A stretch of DNA of 64,000 nucleotides from Bradyrhizobium sp. Y36 (GCF_002531575.1 NZ_NWTI01000020.1:85257-149256), one strand, 5' to 3'. Positions 1-9,079 are shown, counted from the first letter of the stretch. Numbers and translations are program-made. The notes: generated from the letters alone by a model not told the origin.

Positions 1-1
1 C

Positions 2-679
2 ACCGGCCCGAACGGGGCCATCGTGCACTACCGCGTCACCCGCAAGAGCAACCGGCGGATCACGCCCGGCGACCTCCTGCTGATCGATTCCGGCGCGCAG
101 TACGAAGACGGCACCACCGACGTCACGCGCACCATGGCCGTGGGCGAGCCGACCGCCGAGATGCGCGATCGCTTCACCCGCGTGCTTCGCGGCCACATCG
201 CGATCGCGCGCGCGGTCTTTCCCGACGGCACCACGGGCGCGCAGCTCGATACGCTGGCGCGGCAATATCTCTGGGCCGCCGGCGTCGATTTCGAGCACGG
301 CACCGGCCACGGCGTCGGCAGCTATCTCTCGGTGCACGAGGGGCCGGCCCGGATCTCGAAGCTCGGCACCACGCCGTTGAAGCGCGGCATGATCCTCTCC
401 AACGAGCCCGGCTATTACAAGACCGACGGCTTCGGCATCCGCATCGAGAATCTCGAGCTGGTGGTCGAAGCCGACATCAAGGGCGCCGAGAAGCCGATGA
501 ACGCGTTCGAGACGCTGACGCTCGCACCGATCGACCGCCGGCTGATCGAGGTGGAGATGCTCGACAAGGACGAGCTCGCCTGGCTCAATGCCTACCATGC
601 CCGCGTGCGGGCCGAGGTGGGACCGGCACTGGACGAACCGACAAAGGCCTGGCTCGTTCAGGCGACGGCGGAGCTGTAG
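2..679 (+). CDS. Aminopeptidase P family protein (Xaa-Pro dipeptidase/aminopeptidase), 3' part
   Basis: The reading frame is open from the left edge of the window, so only the C-terminal catalytic half (about 225 residues) is present and the start lies outside. It shows the metal-binding pattern of the pita-bread fold M24 peptidases: IDSGAQY and TTDVTRT give the two aspartates, GTGHGVG gives the histidine, and NEPGYY and RIENLELV give the two glutamates. The family removes N-terminal residues preceding proline, usually with two Mn or Co ions, in the cytoplasm. No catalytic residue is missing in the visible part. The exact substrate cannot be told from the sequence. Confidence 0.9.
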   Translation, partial: TGPNGAIVHYRVTRKSNRRITPGDLLLIDSGAQYEDGTTDVTRTMAVGEPTAEMRDRFTRVLRGHIAIARAVFPDGTTGAQLDTLARQYLWAAGVDFEHGTGHGVGSYLSVHEGPARISKLGTTPLKRGMILSNEPGYYKTDGFGIRIENLELVVEADIKGAEKPMNAFETLTLAPIDRRLIEVEMLDKDELAWLNAYHARVRAEVGPALDEPTKAWLVQATAEL

Positions 680-1000
680 GCATGGGCTCGCCATTCCGGA
701 GCGCATAGCACTACGCGATTTGCGCAAGGCTATTTCACCACCGCCGCCGTCATGCCCCGCGAAAGCGGGGCATCCAGTATCCCAGAGACATCACACGTAT
801 CCGGATAGGCTGCGGCGTACCGGATCATCCGCCTTCGCGGGTGATGACAGCGAGATTACCGCACGAGACGCGCGCTCAATCGGTCGCCATCACGCCCTCA
901 TCGCAACCGTCCCAAAATCCGTATAGCCGCATTCCGAAACGCCGATATCCGTCTTGCGCAGGCACGCTACAGTCGATTCGAATTCGAAAGACGGACGTTT
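680..1000. other. Intergenic region with palindromic repeat and leader of the exporter gene
   Basis: This 321-nt stretch holds a family C palindromic repeat (about 749-848) and the upstream region of the exporter gene. A 12-bp palindrome, TTCGAATTCGAA at 976-987, lies 13 nt before the exporter start and could be a regulator site; no known operator was recognised. Overlapping open frames here lack the codon usage of real genes. Confidence 0.5.
749..848. repeat. Intergenic palindromic repeat, family C (copy 1)
   Basis: The element starts GTCATGCCCCGC and ends GGGTGATGAC. Its left arm folds as ATGCCCCGC-GAAA-GCGGGGCAT and its right end as a second hairpin around CTTC. Related copies are at 19774-19873 and 41671-41784, with a fragment near 55350. 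The outer GTCAT/ATGAC ends match those of families A and D. Confidence 0.75.
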
Positions 1001-2278
1001 ATGCACGGCATGATCAGCAAGCCGCCGAAAGCGGCGACCAACCTTGCGACCTCGCGCGGGGTGTTGCTGCTGCTGGTCGTCATGACCGGGATCGCGCCGA
1101 TCTCGCTCTACATCCTGGTTCCGGCGCTGCCGGTGCTGGCGACGAATTTCGGGCGCGACATCTCGATCGCGCAGATGACGGTGTCGCTCTACATGGTCGG
1201 CATCGCGCTGTCCCAGCTCATCATGGGGCCGCTGTCGGATAAATTCGGCCGGCGCCCGGTGCTGCTGGGCGGCCTCGCGCTGATGGTCGTGGCGAGCGTC
1301 GCCTGCATCTTCGCCGAGACCCTGCCGCAATTGATCGCGGCGCGTTTCTTCCAGGCGCTCGGTGGCGCTTCCGGCATGGTGATCAGCCGCGCCATCATCC
1401 GCGACATCTACGAGCGTGACCGCGTCGCCTCGATGATCAGCCTCGTCGTCGCAGCCCTGATGATCGGCCAGATGGTCTCGCCGCTCACGGGAGGCCTGAT
1501 CGAGACCGCGTTCGGCTGGCGCGCAATTTTCTATGCCGTCACGATCGGCGCGCTTGCCGTTGCCGTCGGCATCGCGCTGGCGCTGCCCGAGACGCGGCGC
1601 GACCGGGCCGCGGGCAGCGGCGGCTTTCGCAGCGACGTCGGCACCCTGATCAAGAGCCGCGCCTTCGTCGGCTATGTGTTGTGCCAAGTGCTCGCCTCCC
1701 AGATCATCTTCACCTTCGCGGGCGGCGGGCCCTACATCGTCGTGACGCAGATGGGGCGGACCAGTGCGGAATACGGCGCCTGGTTTGCAACGACCGGCTT
1801 TGCGTATCTGGTCGGCAATCTGCTCTGCGTGCGCTTCGCGCCGCGGCACTCGCTGGAGAAGCTGATCTGGTTCGGGCTGGCCTTGCAGCTCTGCGGCAGC
1901 CTGTTGAATCTGCTCTGGAGCTTTACGGGGTGGAACGAAGCTCCAAGCTGGCTGTTCGGCACGCAGATGATCGTGATGGTCGGCAATGCCTTCGTGATGG
2001 CGAATTCCGCCGCCGGCGCCATCAGCATCCGCCCCGAGGCCGCCGGCACCGCCTCAGGCGCGATGGGGTTCCTGCAGCAGGGCATCGGCGCGCTGATGTC
2101 GCAATTCGGCGCCTATCTCGGCGGTCACTCCGCAACGACGCTGCCGCTCACCTCCGCGGTGCTGGCGATCTCGCTGCTTTGCGCCTGCGTCATGATCTTC
2201 GTCGTCCCGCGCCGGGAGGTCATGGTGAGCGAGAAGCTGATCGAGCAGGCGGAAGAGGAAGAGAGCGGGATGATGTGA
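1001..2278 (+). CDS. Bcr/CflA family multidrug efflux MFS transporter
   Basis: The 425-residue product is a 12-helix major facilitator of the DHA1 Bcr/CflA type, expected to export drugs or other small molecules through the inner membrane in exchange for protons. The first helix contains TGIAPISLYILVPALPVL, and the loop between helices 2 and 3 has the MFS motif A as GPLSDKFGRRPVLLGG (around residues 76-91). The C-terminal tail is charged (EQAEEEES). A second in-frame ATG nine bases downstream (1010) is an alternative start. Length fits the family. It is convergent with ligA, only 12 nt apart. Confidence 0.9.
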   Translation: MHGMISKPPKAATNLATSRGVLLLLVVMTGIAPISLYILVPALPVLATNFGRDISIAQMTVSLYMVGIALSQLIMGPLSDKFGRRPVLLGGLALMVVASVACIFAETLPQLIAARFFQALGGASGMVISRAIIRDIYERDRVASMISLVVAALMIGQMVSPLTGGLIETAFGWRAIFYAVTIGALAVAVGIALALPETRRDRAAGSGGFRSDVGTLIKSRAFVGYVLCQVLASQIIFTFAGGGPYIVVTQMGRTSAEYGAWFATTGFAYLVGNLLCVRFAPRHSLEKLIWFGLALQLCGSLLNLLWSFTGWNEAPSWLFGTQMIVMVGNAFVMANSAAGAISIRPEAAGTASGAMGFLQQGIGALMSQFGAYLGGHSATTLPLTSAVLAISLLCACVMIFVVPRREVMVSEKLIEQAEEEESGMM

Positions 2279-2290
2279 GGATTTTCTCCG

Positions 2291-4438
2291 TCACTCCCCG
2301 ATCAGCTTCAGCCACGCGTCTTCGGTCAGCACCTTGACGCCGTGCTTGTTGGCCTCGGCGAGCTTGGAGCCCGCGCCGGGGCCGGCAACGACGAGATCGG
2401 TCTTCTTCGACACCGAGCCCGACACTTTGGCACCGAGACGTTCCGCGGTCGCCTTGGCTTCATCCCGGGTCATCTTTTCCAGCGAGCCCGTGAACACCAC
2501 CGTCTTTCCGGCGACGGCGGAGTTGCTCTTCGGCTTCTCGGCGTCGACGATCTCGACCTCCCCGGTCAGCCGCTCGACGATGCCGCGATTGTGGCTCTCG
2601 CCGAAATAATCGGCGATGCTCTTGATCACGGTGTCGCCGATCTGGTCGAGCGCATCCATCTCCGCGATCGCCTCCTCGTCGCCCTTGGCGACCTTGAGGC
2701 AGGCATCGTGGAAGGCGTCCCACGAGCCGTAGCCGCGCGCCAGCGCCAGCGCCGTGGTCTCGCCGACATGGCGCATGCCGAGCGCATAGATGAAGCGCTC
2801 CAGCGCGATTTTCCGCCGGCTCTCGATGGCGCCGAACAGGTTGCGCACCGAGGTCGCGCCGTAGCCCTCGATCTCCTCGAGCTTCAATTTCGAATTGCGC
2901 TTCTCCAGGGTGAAGATGTCGGCGGGCTCCTTGACCCATCCCTCGTCGAAGAAATACTGCAGCTGCTTTTCACCTAAACCATCGATATCGAAGGCGCGGC
3001 GCGACACGAACAGCTTGAGGTGCTCGATCTTCTGATAGGGGCAGGCGAACTCGCCGCTGCAGCGAGCGCGGGATTCCTCTTCGCCGGCCGCGGTCTCGCC
3101 GCGCACGACGTCGGTATGCAGCGGGCACGGGCACTTCTTCGGGAAATGGAATTCCTTGGCGCTCTTGGGGCGCTTGTCGAGAACGACGTCCACCACTTGC
3201 GGGATCACATCGCCGGCGCGCTGGATCACGACGGTATCGCCGATCCGGATGTCCCGCCCCTCGCGCAGCACCTCGCCCTTGTTGCCGATGCCCTTGATAT
3301 AGTCCTCGTTGTGCAGCGTCACGTTCTGCACGATCACGCCGCCGACGCCGACCGGCTCGAGCTTGCCGACCGGCGTGAACGAGCCGGTGCGGCCGACCTG
3401 GATCTCGATGTCGCGCAGCACCGTCATGGCGCGCTCGGCCGGGAATTTGTGCGCGATGGCCCAGCGCGGCGTGCGTGAGACGAAGCCGAGCCGCTCCTGC
3501 CAGTCGATGCGGTCGACCTTGTAGACGACGCCGTCGATGTCGTAGTCGAGTTCGGCGCGCTCTTCCTCGATGCTCTGATGGAACGCGATCAGCTCCTCGA
3601 CCGAATGGCACAGCCTGGTCAGCGGATTGGTCTTGAAGCCGCAGCGCTCGAACCAATGGATCATGCCGCTTTGCGTCGCTTCCGGCATCTCGCTCATCTG
3701 CCCCCACGCGTAGGCGAAGAAGCCGAGCGGGCGCGAGGCGGTGATGGTCGGGTCCTTCTGCCGGAGCGAGCCCGCGGCCGAATTGCGCGGATTGGCGAAG
3801 ATGGTGTCGCCCGCCGCCTTCTGCCGCTCGTTGAGCGCAAGAAAGGCTTTCTTGGTCATGTAGACTTCGCCGCGCACCTCGCAGATGTCGGGGATGTTGC
3901 GGCCCTTCAGCTTCTGCGGCACGTCCTCGAGCGTACGGATATTGGCGGTGACATCCTCGCCGACCGCACCGTCCCCGCGCGTCGCCGCAGTGACCAGCTC
4001 GCCGCCTTCATAGCGCAGCGACATCGACAGGCCGTCGATCTTCGGTTCGGCGGAGAAATTGATCTTGTCGTCATCGAGCTTGAGGAAGCGCACGATGCGG
4101 CCGACGAAATCGCGCACGTCCTCTTCGGCAAAGGCGTTGTCGAGCGACAGCATCGGAACCGAGTGCGGCACCTTCTTGAAGCGCCCCGAGGGCGCGGCGC
4201 CGACCTTCTGCGAGGGCGAGTCGGCGCTGACGAATTCGGGAAAGCGCTTCTCGATCGCGTTGAAGCGCTGCCGCAGCGCGTCGTACTCGGCGTCGGTGAT
4301 GGTGGGCGCGTCCTCTTGATAGTAGCGCTCGTTGTGCCCCTCGATCTCCAGTGCCAGCCGCATGTGCTCGACCTTGGCTTGCGCCTTGGTGAGATCGGCG
4401 ACGTCGCGAGGCGGTTTCGTTTTTGCTGCTCTGGCCAT
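2291..4438 (-). CDS. ligA: NAD-dependent DNA ligase LigA
   Basis: The 715-residue protein seals nicks during replication and repair using NAD+. Domain order is visible: an N-terminal Ia domain with the HNERYY and DAEYDALRQ elements, the adenylation domain with active-site lysine in EPKIDGLS (Lys133), the OB fold, a cysteine Zn-finger region (CPCPLH and the later RCSGEFACP), helix-hairpin-helix repeats, and a C-terminal BRCT domain (about residues 635-712) beginning VAGKTVVFTGSLE. Length is slightly above the common 670 residues, partly from an insertion in the Zn-finger region. It is the last gene of the minus-strand block and faces the exporter gene. Confidence 0.97.
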   Translation of the reverse strand: MARAAKTKPPRDVADLTKAQAKVEHMRLALEIEGHNERYYQEDAPTITDAEYDALRQRFNAIEKRFPEFVSADSPSQKVGAAPSGRFKKVPHSVPMLSLDNAFAEEDVRDFVGRIVRFLKLDDDKINFSAEPKIDGLSMSLRYEGGELVTAATRGDGAVGEDVTANIRTLEDVPQKLKGRNIPDICEVRGEVYMTKKAFLALNERQKAAGDTIFANPRNSAAGSLRQKDPTITASRPLGFFAYAWGQMSEMPEATQSGMIHWFERCGFKTNPLTRLCHSVEELIAFHQSIEEERAELDYDIDGVVYKVDRIDWQERLGFVSRTPRWAIAHKFPAERAMTVLRDIEIQVGRTGSFTPVGKLEPVGVGGVIVQNVTLHNEDYIKGIGNKGEVLREGRDIRIGDTVVIQRAGDVIPQVVDVVLDKRPKSAKEFHFPKKCPCPLHTDVVRGETAAGEEESRARCSGEFACPYQKIEHLKLFVSRRAFDIDGLGEKQLQYFFDEGWVKEPADIFTLEKRNSKLKLEEIEGYGATSVRNLFGAIESRRKIALERFIYALGMRHVGETTALALARGYGSWDAFHDACLKVAKGDEEAIAEMDALDQIGDTVIKSIADYFGESHNRGIVERLTGEVEIVDAEKPKSNSAVAGKTVVFTGSLEKMTRDEAKATAERLGAKVSGSVSKKTDLVVAGPGAGSKLAEANKHGVKVLTEDAWLKLIGE

Positions 4439-4458
4439 TATACTTAAAGTTGTGACTC

Positions 4459-4536
4459 GTCGTTCCGGGATGATCCGAAGGACCAGACCCGGAACCTCGA
4501 GATTCCGGGATCGCGCTTCGCGCCCCGGAATGACGA
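4459..4536. repeat. Intergenic palindromic repeat, family A (copy 1), upstream of GIY-YIG gene
   Basis: Outer arms are GTCGTTCCGGG on the left and CCCCGGAATGACGA on the right. Between them are three potential hairpins: TCCGAAGGA, a central near-palindrome around GGAACCTCGAGATTCC, and GCGCTTCGCGC. The whole can fold as a cloverleaf. It ends 15 nt before the GIY-YIG start codon and is the left member of a pair bracketing that gene. Confidence 0.8.
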
Positions 4537-4551
4537 AGTCGTGGGAGGGCT

Positions 4552-4839
4552 ATGGCGTATTACGTCTATATTCTAGCAAGCCGGCGCGATGGGGCAATCT
4601 ACGTTGGCATCACCAATGACCTGGTGCGCCGCGTCTATGAACATCGAATCAAAGCGGTCCCTGGATTCACCGCTAGATACAACATATCCCGATTGGTTTG
4701 GTTCGAGGCCTATGACGATCCAATCTCGGCAATCTCACGCGAGAAAGAACTCAAGAAGTGGAGGCGGGCTTGGAAAACCCAGGTGCTCGAAAAGGACAAT
4801 CCAAACTGGGATGATCTATACGAGTCGATCTGCAATTGA
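4552..4839 (+). CDS. Small GIY-YIG endonuclease family protein
   Basis: The 95-residue protein is a single GIY-YIG nuclease domain. YVYILASRRDGAIYVG carries the two signature tyrosines, then come the conserved Arg and His in LVRRVYEHR and the metal-binding Glu in SREKELKKWRR. All catalytic positions of the fold are present, so it is probably an active nuclease or a recent descendant of one. A strong ribosome binding site, GGGAGG, precedes the ATG. The gene is bracketed by two copies of the family A repeat, the right one starting 3 nt after the stop codon, between ligA and recN. Codon use is less GC-biased than the neighbours (for example ATT, AAT and ATC mixed), hinting at a different history. 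Cellular role is unknown. Confidence 0.88.
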   Translation: MAYYVYILASRRDGAIYVGITNDLVRRVYEHRIKAVPGFTARYNISRLVWFEAYDDPISAISREKELKKWRRAWKTQVLEKDNPNWDDLYESICN

Positions 4840-4842
4840 GCA

Positions 4843-4922
4843 GTCATTCCGGGGCGGCTCGAAGAGCCGAACCCGGAATCTCGAGATTCCGGGTTCGATG
4901 CTGCGCATCGCCCCGGAATGAC
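4843..4922. repeat. Intergenic palindromic repeat, family A (copy 2), downstream of GIY-YIG gene
   Basis: Perfect outer arms GTCATTCCGGGG (4843-4854) and CCCCGGAATGAC (4911-4922) enclose three hairpins: GGCTCGAAGAGCC, a perfect central palindrome containing GGAATCTCGAGATTCC, and CGATGCTGCGCATCG. The 80-nt unit folds as a four-way cloverleaf. It follows the GIY-YIG stop codon by 3 nt and separates it from the end of recN, so it may also end transcription from both sides. Confidence 0.85.
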
Positions 4923-4931
4923 GGTGGAAGC

Positions 4932-6605
4932 CTAAGCCGTGGCCGCTTTCAGCAGCCGGTCCGCCGCCGCCCTCGCCTCGGCCGTGATCTCGGCGCCCGC
5001 GAGCATGCGGGCGATTTCCTCGCGGCGGTGGTCGGCGGCGAGCGCATTGACGCGGGTGGCGACGCGCTTGCCCTTGTCGAGGGCGTCCTTGGAGATCAGC
5101 AGATGCTGGTCGGCGCGGGCGGCGACCTGCGGGGCGTGGGTCACGGCCATCACCTGGACCTTGCCGGCGAGGCGCGCCAGGCGGCTGCCGATGGCGTCCG
5201 CGACCGCGCCGCCGACGCCGGTGTCGATCTCGTCGAAGACCAGCGTCGGCGCCGAGCCGCGGTCGGACAGCACCACCTTGAGCGCCAGCAGGAAGCGCGA
5301 GAGCTCACCGCCGGAGGCCACCTTCATCATCGGCCCCGGCTTGGTGCCCGGATTGGTCTGTACCCAGAACTCGACGCGGTCGAAGCCCTGCGGCCCCGGT
5401 GCGGTCTCGTCGGTCGCGACCTGGGTCATGAACTTGGCGCGTTCGAGCTTGAGCGGGGCGAGCTCGGCGTTGACGGCCTTGTTGAGCTTCTCCGCCGATT
5501 TCTGCCGCGCCAGCGACAGCTTCTTGGCGGCGGCGGCATAGCGGCTGTCGGCCTCGATCGCGGCCTGCTCCAGCTTCTTCAGCTGCGAAGCGCCGGCGTC
5601 GATCATCACGACGTCGGCGGCATATTTGGCGGCCAGCGCCGCGAGCCCGTCGACCGGCGTCGAATATTTGCGCGAGGCGGCGCGCAGGGCGAACAGCCGT
5701 TCCTCGATACGCTCGAGCTCGGCCGGATCGAAGTCGGTGGCGGCGAGCGCGGCCTGGAGGTGCTGGTCGGCCTCCTCCAGCGCGTTGATCGCGGCGTCGA
5801 TCGCCTTCACGGCAGGCTCCACCAGCGCCGGCGAATTGACGCCGCGGCGTTCCAGCCGGCGCACGGCCGCCGACAGTGCTGCAACCGGCGAATGATTGCC
5901 GCCAACCGCCTCCTGCGCCTCGCGCAAATCGGAGGCGATCTTCTCGCCCTGCATCATGGTGGTGCGGCGGTTGGCGAGCGAGGTTTCTTCGCCATCCCTG
6001 GGCGCGAGCTGCTTCAGCTCGGCCGAGGCATGGCGGAGATAGTCGGCCTCCCGCGCGGCACGCTCCATGCCGGCGCGATGCTCCTCCAGCGCAGTGTTGG
6101 CGGTCCGGCGGGCGTCCCAGAGCGTTTCGACCGCGGCAACGTCCTTTTCCAGGCCGGCGAAGGCGTCGAGCAGGCGGCGGTGGGTGGCGGCATCGACCAG
6201 TGCGCGCTCGTCATGCTGGCCGTGGATTTCGACCAGGGCGGCGCCGACCGCCTTCAGCGTCTGCACGCTGATCGCCTGGTCGTTGATGAAGGCGCGGGTG
6301 CGGCCATCGGCGAGCTGCACGCGACGGAGAATCATCTCGCCGGTGTCGTCCAGGCCGTTCTCGGCGAGGATCTTCATCGCGGGGTGATTCTTCGGGATAT
6401 CGAACACGGCCGTGACCTGCCCCTGCTCCGCGCCGTGGCGCACGAGGCCGGCGTCGCCGCGGCCGCCGAGCGCCAGTGCAAAGGCATCGAGCAGGATGGA
6501 TTTGCCCGCACCGGTCTCGCCGGTCAAAACCGCAAGCCCGGTGGCGAATTCGATATCGAGCCGTTCGATCAGGACGATGTCACGGATCGACAGACGCGCC
6601 AGCAT
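4932..6605 (-). CDS. recN: DNA repair protein RecN
   Basis: The 557-residue protein is an SMC-like ATPase acting early in double-strand break repair. The N-terminal Walker A is GETGAGKS (residues 29-36), followed by two coiled-coil halves around residues 150-365. The C-terminal head carries the signature VASGGELSRFLLALK, Walker B VFDEIDTGVGG, and the conserved VTHAPQVAARADQHLLISK. Length is normal. It lies 13 nt downstream of bamD on the same strand, so the two are probably cotranscribed. I saw no obvious LexA box (GTTC-N7-GTTC) directly upstream. Confidence 0.96.
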   Translation of the reverse strand: MLARLSIRDIVLIERLDIEFATGLAVLTGETGAGKSILLDAFALALGGRGDAGLVRHGAEQGQVTAVFDIPKNHPAMKILAENGLDDTGEMILRRVQLADGRTRAFINDQAISVQTLKAVGAALVEIHGQHDERALVDAATHRRLLDAFAGLEKDVAAVETLWDARRTANTALEEHRAGMERAAREADYLRHASAELKQLAPRDGEETSLANRRTTMMQGEKIASDLREAQEAVGGNHSPVAALSAAVRRLERRGVNSPALVEPAVKAIDAAINALEEADQHLQAALAATDFDPAELERIEERLFALRAASRKYSTPVDGLAALAAKYAADVVMIDAGASQLKKLEQAAIEADSRYAAAAKKLSLARQKSAEKLNKAVNAELAPLKLERAKFMTQVATDETAPGPQGFDRVEFWVQTNPGTKPGPMMKVASGGELSRFLLALKVVLSDRGSAPTLVFDEIDTGVGGAVADAIGSRLARLAGKVQVMAVTHAPQVAARADQHLLISKDALDKGKRVATRVNALAADHRREEIARMLAGAEITAEARAAADRLLKAATA

Positions 6606-6618
6606 GAAACCCTATTTC

Positions 6619-7509
6619 CTAGCCGAGACCCATTTTCTTGAAGGTCTTGCTGATCCAGGACCCCTGATTCTCGCTCGGCTCGAGACCGCCGGATTTTACA
6701 AGATTATAGGCGTCCTTGTACCAGCGGCTGTCAGGAAAATTGTGGCCAAGCACAGCCGCCGCGGTCTGCGCCTCCCCGACGATGCCGATGGCCATATAGG
6801 CTTCGGTCAGCCGGTAGAGCGCCTCCTCGACATGGCGGGTGGTCTGGTACTGCGTGACGACGGTCTTGTAGCGGTTGATGGCCGCCGTGTAGTCGCGCTT
6901 CTGCGCGTAATAGCGGCCGGTATTCATTTCCTTGCCGGCGAGCTGGTCGCGCGCGCCCTCGATCTTGGCCTTGGCGGACGTCGCATATTCCGAGTTCGGA
7001 TATTTGCGCACCACCTCTTCCAGCGCGGCGATCGCCTTCTCGGTGCGGGCCTGGTCGCGGCTGACGTCCGGGATCTGGTCGTAATGGGAGGCGGCGATCA
7101 GATATTGCGCATAGGCCGCGTCCGGGCTGCCGGGATGCAGCGTGACGTAGCGCGTGGCGGCGCCGATGCAGCCGTCGTAGTCGCCGCCCTGGTAGGACGC
7201 GTAGGCCGACATCAGCAGTGATTTGCGGGCCCAATCGGAATAAGGATGCTGGCGGTCGACCTCTTCGAACTTCTTGTTCGCCGCCTTCATGTCCTTCTTC
7301 TCGTTCATGAGGTACAGGCCCTCATTGTAGATCTTGTCGGCGGGCTCCTCGACGAAGGTGTCGTCCTTGGCGGTGAACTTGTCCCAGAGCGAGCCGGTGC
7401 CGCAGCCGGCGAGCGGCAGCGCGAGCAGCATGAAAGTGACGGCCTGAAGCAGCCCACGGGCTCGCGACGAGACCGAGAAATATCCGCGCGTCATACGCTG
7501 TGCCGACAT
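6619..7509 (-). CDS. bamD: Outer membrane protein assembly factor BamD (lipoprotein)
   Basis: The chosen start (7509) gives a 296-residue lipoprotein: a short basic N-terminus, a hydrophobic stretch LLQAVTFMLLALP, and the lipobox LAGC, so the mature protein begins at cysteine and is anchored in the outer membrane. The rest is TPR-like helical repeats typical of BamD/YfiO (for example YNEGLYLMNEKKDMKAANKKFEEVD and PDAAYAQYLIAASHYDQIPD, each shown only in part of the repeat series). It supports BamA in inserting beta-barrel proteins. The frame is open upstream to 7638, but that extension would bury the signal peptide. A further ATG at 7494 is also possible. It lies between lpxC and recN, a usual alphaproteobacterial order. 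Confidence 0.93.
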   Translation of the reverse strand: MSAQRMTRGYFSVSSRARGLLQAVTFMLLALPLAGCGTGSLWDKFTAKDDTFVEEPADKIYNEGLYLMNEKKDMKAANKKFEEVDRQHPYSDWARKSLLMSAYASYQGGDYDGCIGAATRYVTLHPGSPDAAYAQYLIAASHYDQIPDVSRDQARTEKAIAALEEVVRKYPNSEYATSAKAKIEGARDQLAGKEMNTGRYYAQKRDYTAAINRYKTVVTQYQTTRHVEEALYRLTEAYMAIGIVGEAQTAAAVLGHNFPDSRWYKDAYNLVKSGGLEPSENQGSWISKTFKKMGLG

Positions 7510-7753
7510 GAGTTTAAGCCCTGACGCCCTGTGATGCGGTGCCCGCCAGCCCATGAACCCCGTCATGGGCGCGAAATGTAACCGTGGTGCCTTGCCATGC
7601 GACCACGCCGATGTATCCGAAAAGCGATCTTTAACCAACCGGATAGGCAGTCAATTCGCCCGGATTAAGGCGAACTTGCCGCAATCCTAGGCGATCATGG
7701 TTACCAGGAGTTTCCCGGGGTAGCCGCGGCCAATAGCTGCGACAGCAAGGCTG

Positions 7754-8716
7754 TCAGGACACGTCCGGCCCGTAGGCCGCAGCGATCCGGCCGCCGACGA
7801 TGCCGCGACCGACCTCGCCCACGGGACGCGTAGTGCGGCGGGCCGCCTCGCCCTCGACCACCCGCCAGGCGGTACGGTCGGCGAGCAGTGCGGTCAGAAC
7901 AGCGTGATTGAGCTTGTGGCCGCCACGCACAGAGCGATAAGCGCCAAGCAGCGGCAGGCCGGCCAGCGAGAGATCGCCGATCACGTCCAGTACCTTGTGG
8001 CGGGCACATTCATCGGCGTAGCGCAGGCCCTCGGGATTGAGGAGCCGTTCGTCGTCAAACACGACGGTGTTGCCGAAGGAAGCACCGCGACCGTAGCCCG
8101 CAGCCCAGAGCCGCGCTTGATCGCACATCAGACCGAAGGTCCGGGCGCGCGCCACCTCGCGGCGGAACCGCTCCGGCACGAGTTCCAAAGTGTAGCTCTG
8201 CCGACCAATCACGGGATTGGCAAAGTCGATCTCGACTTCGGCGCGGAAGCCATCGGCGTAGGGCCGCAATTCGCCAAAGGAGTCGCCGATTGCGACCGAG
8301 ATGGGCTTCAAAACCTGGATGAAGCGGCGCTGCGCCGGTTGGGCGACAATTCCAGCCTGATCGATCGCCGCGACGAAGGCCGCGGCGCTGCCGTCCATGA
8401 TCGGCACTTCCGGACCGTCAACTTCGATGGTGGCATTGTCCACGCCCATGCCACGCAAGGCTGCCAGAACATGCTCGGCAGTGGAGACGAGGGGTCCCTC
8501 GCTGTCGCCCAGCACGGTCGCGAGATCCGTCGCAACCACTTGCCCGGCCGTCGCCTGGACTTCGCGATCACTTCCCTCGAGCCCGGTGCGGACAAAAATA
8601 AAACCCGCATCGACAGGCGCGGGCCCAAGCGTAAGGGTCACGGGAAGACCGGAATGAACGCCAACGCCTGCCACAGAGGCTTGCGCACGAAGCGTTGTTT
8701 GCCGGCTAAATTTCAT
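7754..8716 (-). CDS. lpxC: UDP-3-O-acyl-N-acetylglucosamine deacetylase LpxC
   Basis: The 320-residue enzyme carries out the committed step of lipid A synthesis, removing the acetyl group with a catalytic zinc. The family start QTTLRAQASVAGVGVHSG is clear, the first zinc histidine is in STAEHVLAAL, and the second set is in HKVLDVIGDLSLAG and GGHKLNHAV. Length matches the family (about 305-320). It stands downstream of ftsZ on the same strand but beyond a strong terminator and a 300-nt gap, so it is likely transcribed from its own promoter. Confidence 0.97.
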   Translation of the reverse strand: MKFSRQTTLRAQASVAGVGVHSGLPVTLTLGPAPVDAGFIFVRTGLEGSDREVQATAGQVVATDLATVLGDSEGPLVSTAEHVLAALRGMGVDNATIEVDGPEVPIMDGSAAAFVAAIDQAGIVAQPAQRRFIQVLKPISVAIGDSFGELRPYADGFRAEVEIDFANPVIGRQSYTLELVPERFRREVARARTFGLMCDQARLWAAGYGRGASFGNTVVFDDERLLNPEGLRYADECARHKVLDVIGDLSLAGLPLLGAYRSVRGGHKLNHAVLTALLADRTAWRVVEGEAARRTTRPVGEVGRGIVGGRIAAAYGPDVS

Positions 8717-9020
8717 CAGGAACCCGCCCCACTACGACCACGGCGACTTATACGAGACCCGCTTGGCCGGCCAGTGCCGACGCTTACGAATCTCCGTATC
8801 CCCAAGTCACGGCAAACCATAGTCACTGCCTCAAACAGCGCCAACTCACGCTTTTTTACCGATTGTTACCCCAAACCTGCCGTATTCGCGCCAAGGCTTA
8901 ACCAAATTGCGCCGAGGTTTTGGGCCGTTTCCGGCAGTTTTACTGAACACCCGAATACGTAATTAATGATTTAAAATCAGTTGTTTGGCGGCGCCATCCG
9001 GATCTGCGCGGGACAAAAGG
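8717..9020 (-). promoter_or_regulatory. Intergenic region upstream of lpxC
   Basis: About 300 nt between the ftsZ terminator and the lpxC start contains no credible gene. It is AT-richer than the surroundings (8940-8985) and most likely carries the lpxC promoter. No specific promoter or operator is confidently visible. Confidence 0.4.
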
Positions 9021-9053
9021 AAAGGCCCCGGCAAGCTTGCTGCCGGGGCCTTT
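9021..9053 (-). terminator. Rho-independent terminator after ftsZ
   Basis: A 13-bp perfect stem, AAAGGCCCCGGCA paired with TGCCGGGGCCTTT, encloses a 7-nt loop and is flanked by A and T runs, so it can act in both directions. It lies 26 nt after the ftsZ stop codon and separates the dcw cluster from lpxC. Confidence 0.9.
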
Positions 9054-9079
9054 TTGCGTCTGCCTTATTGTAACAATCC

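Noticed and set aside
4836..6641. A 601-codon plus-strand open frame opposite recN
   Set aside because: It mirrors recN, which has full motifs. Long antisense frames are expected in GC-rich DNA, and this translation is dominated by Arg, Gly and Ala with no domain.
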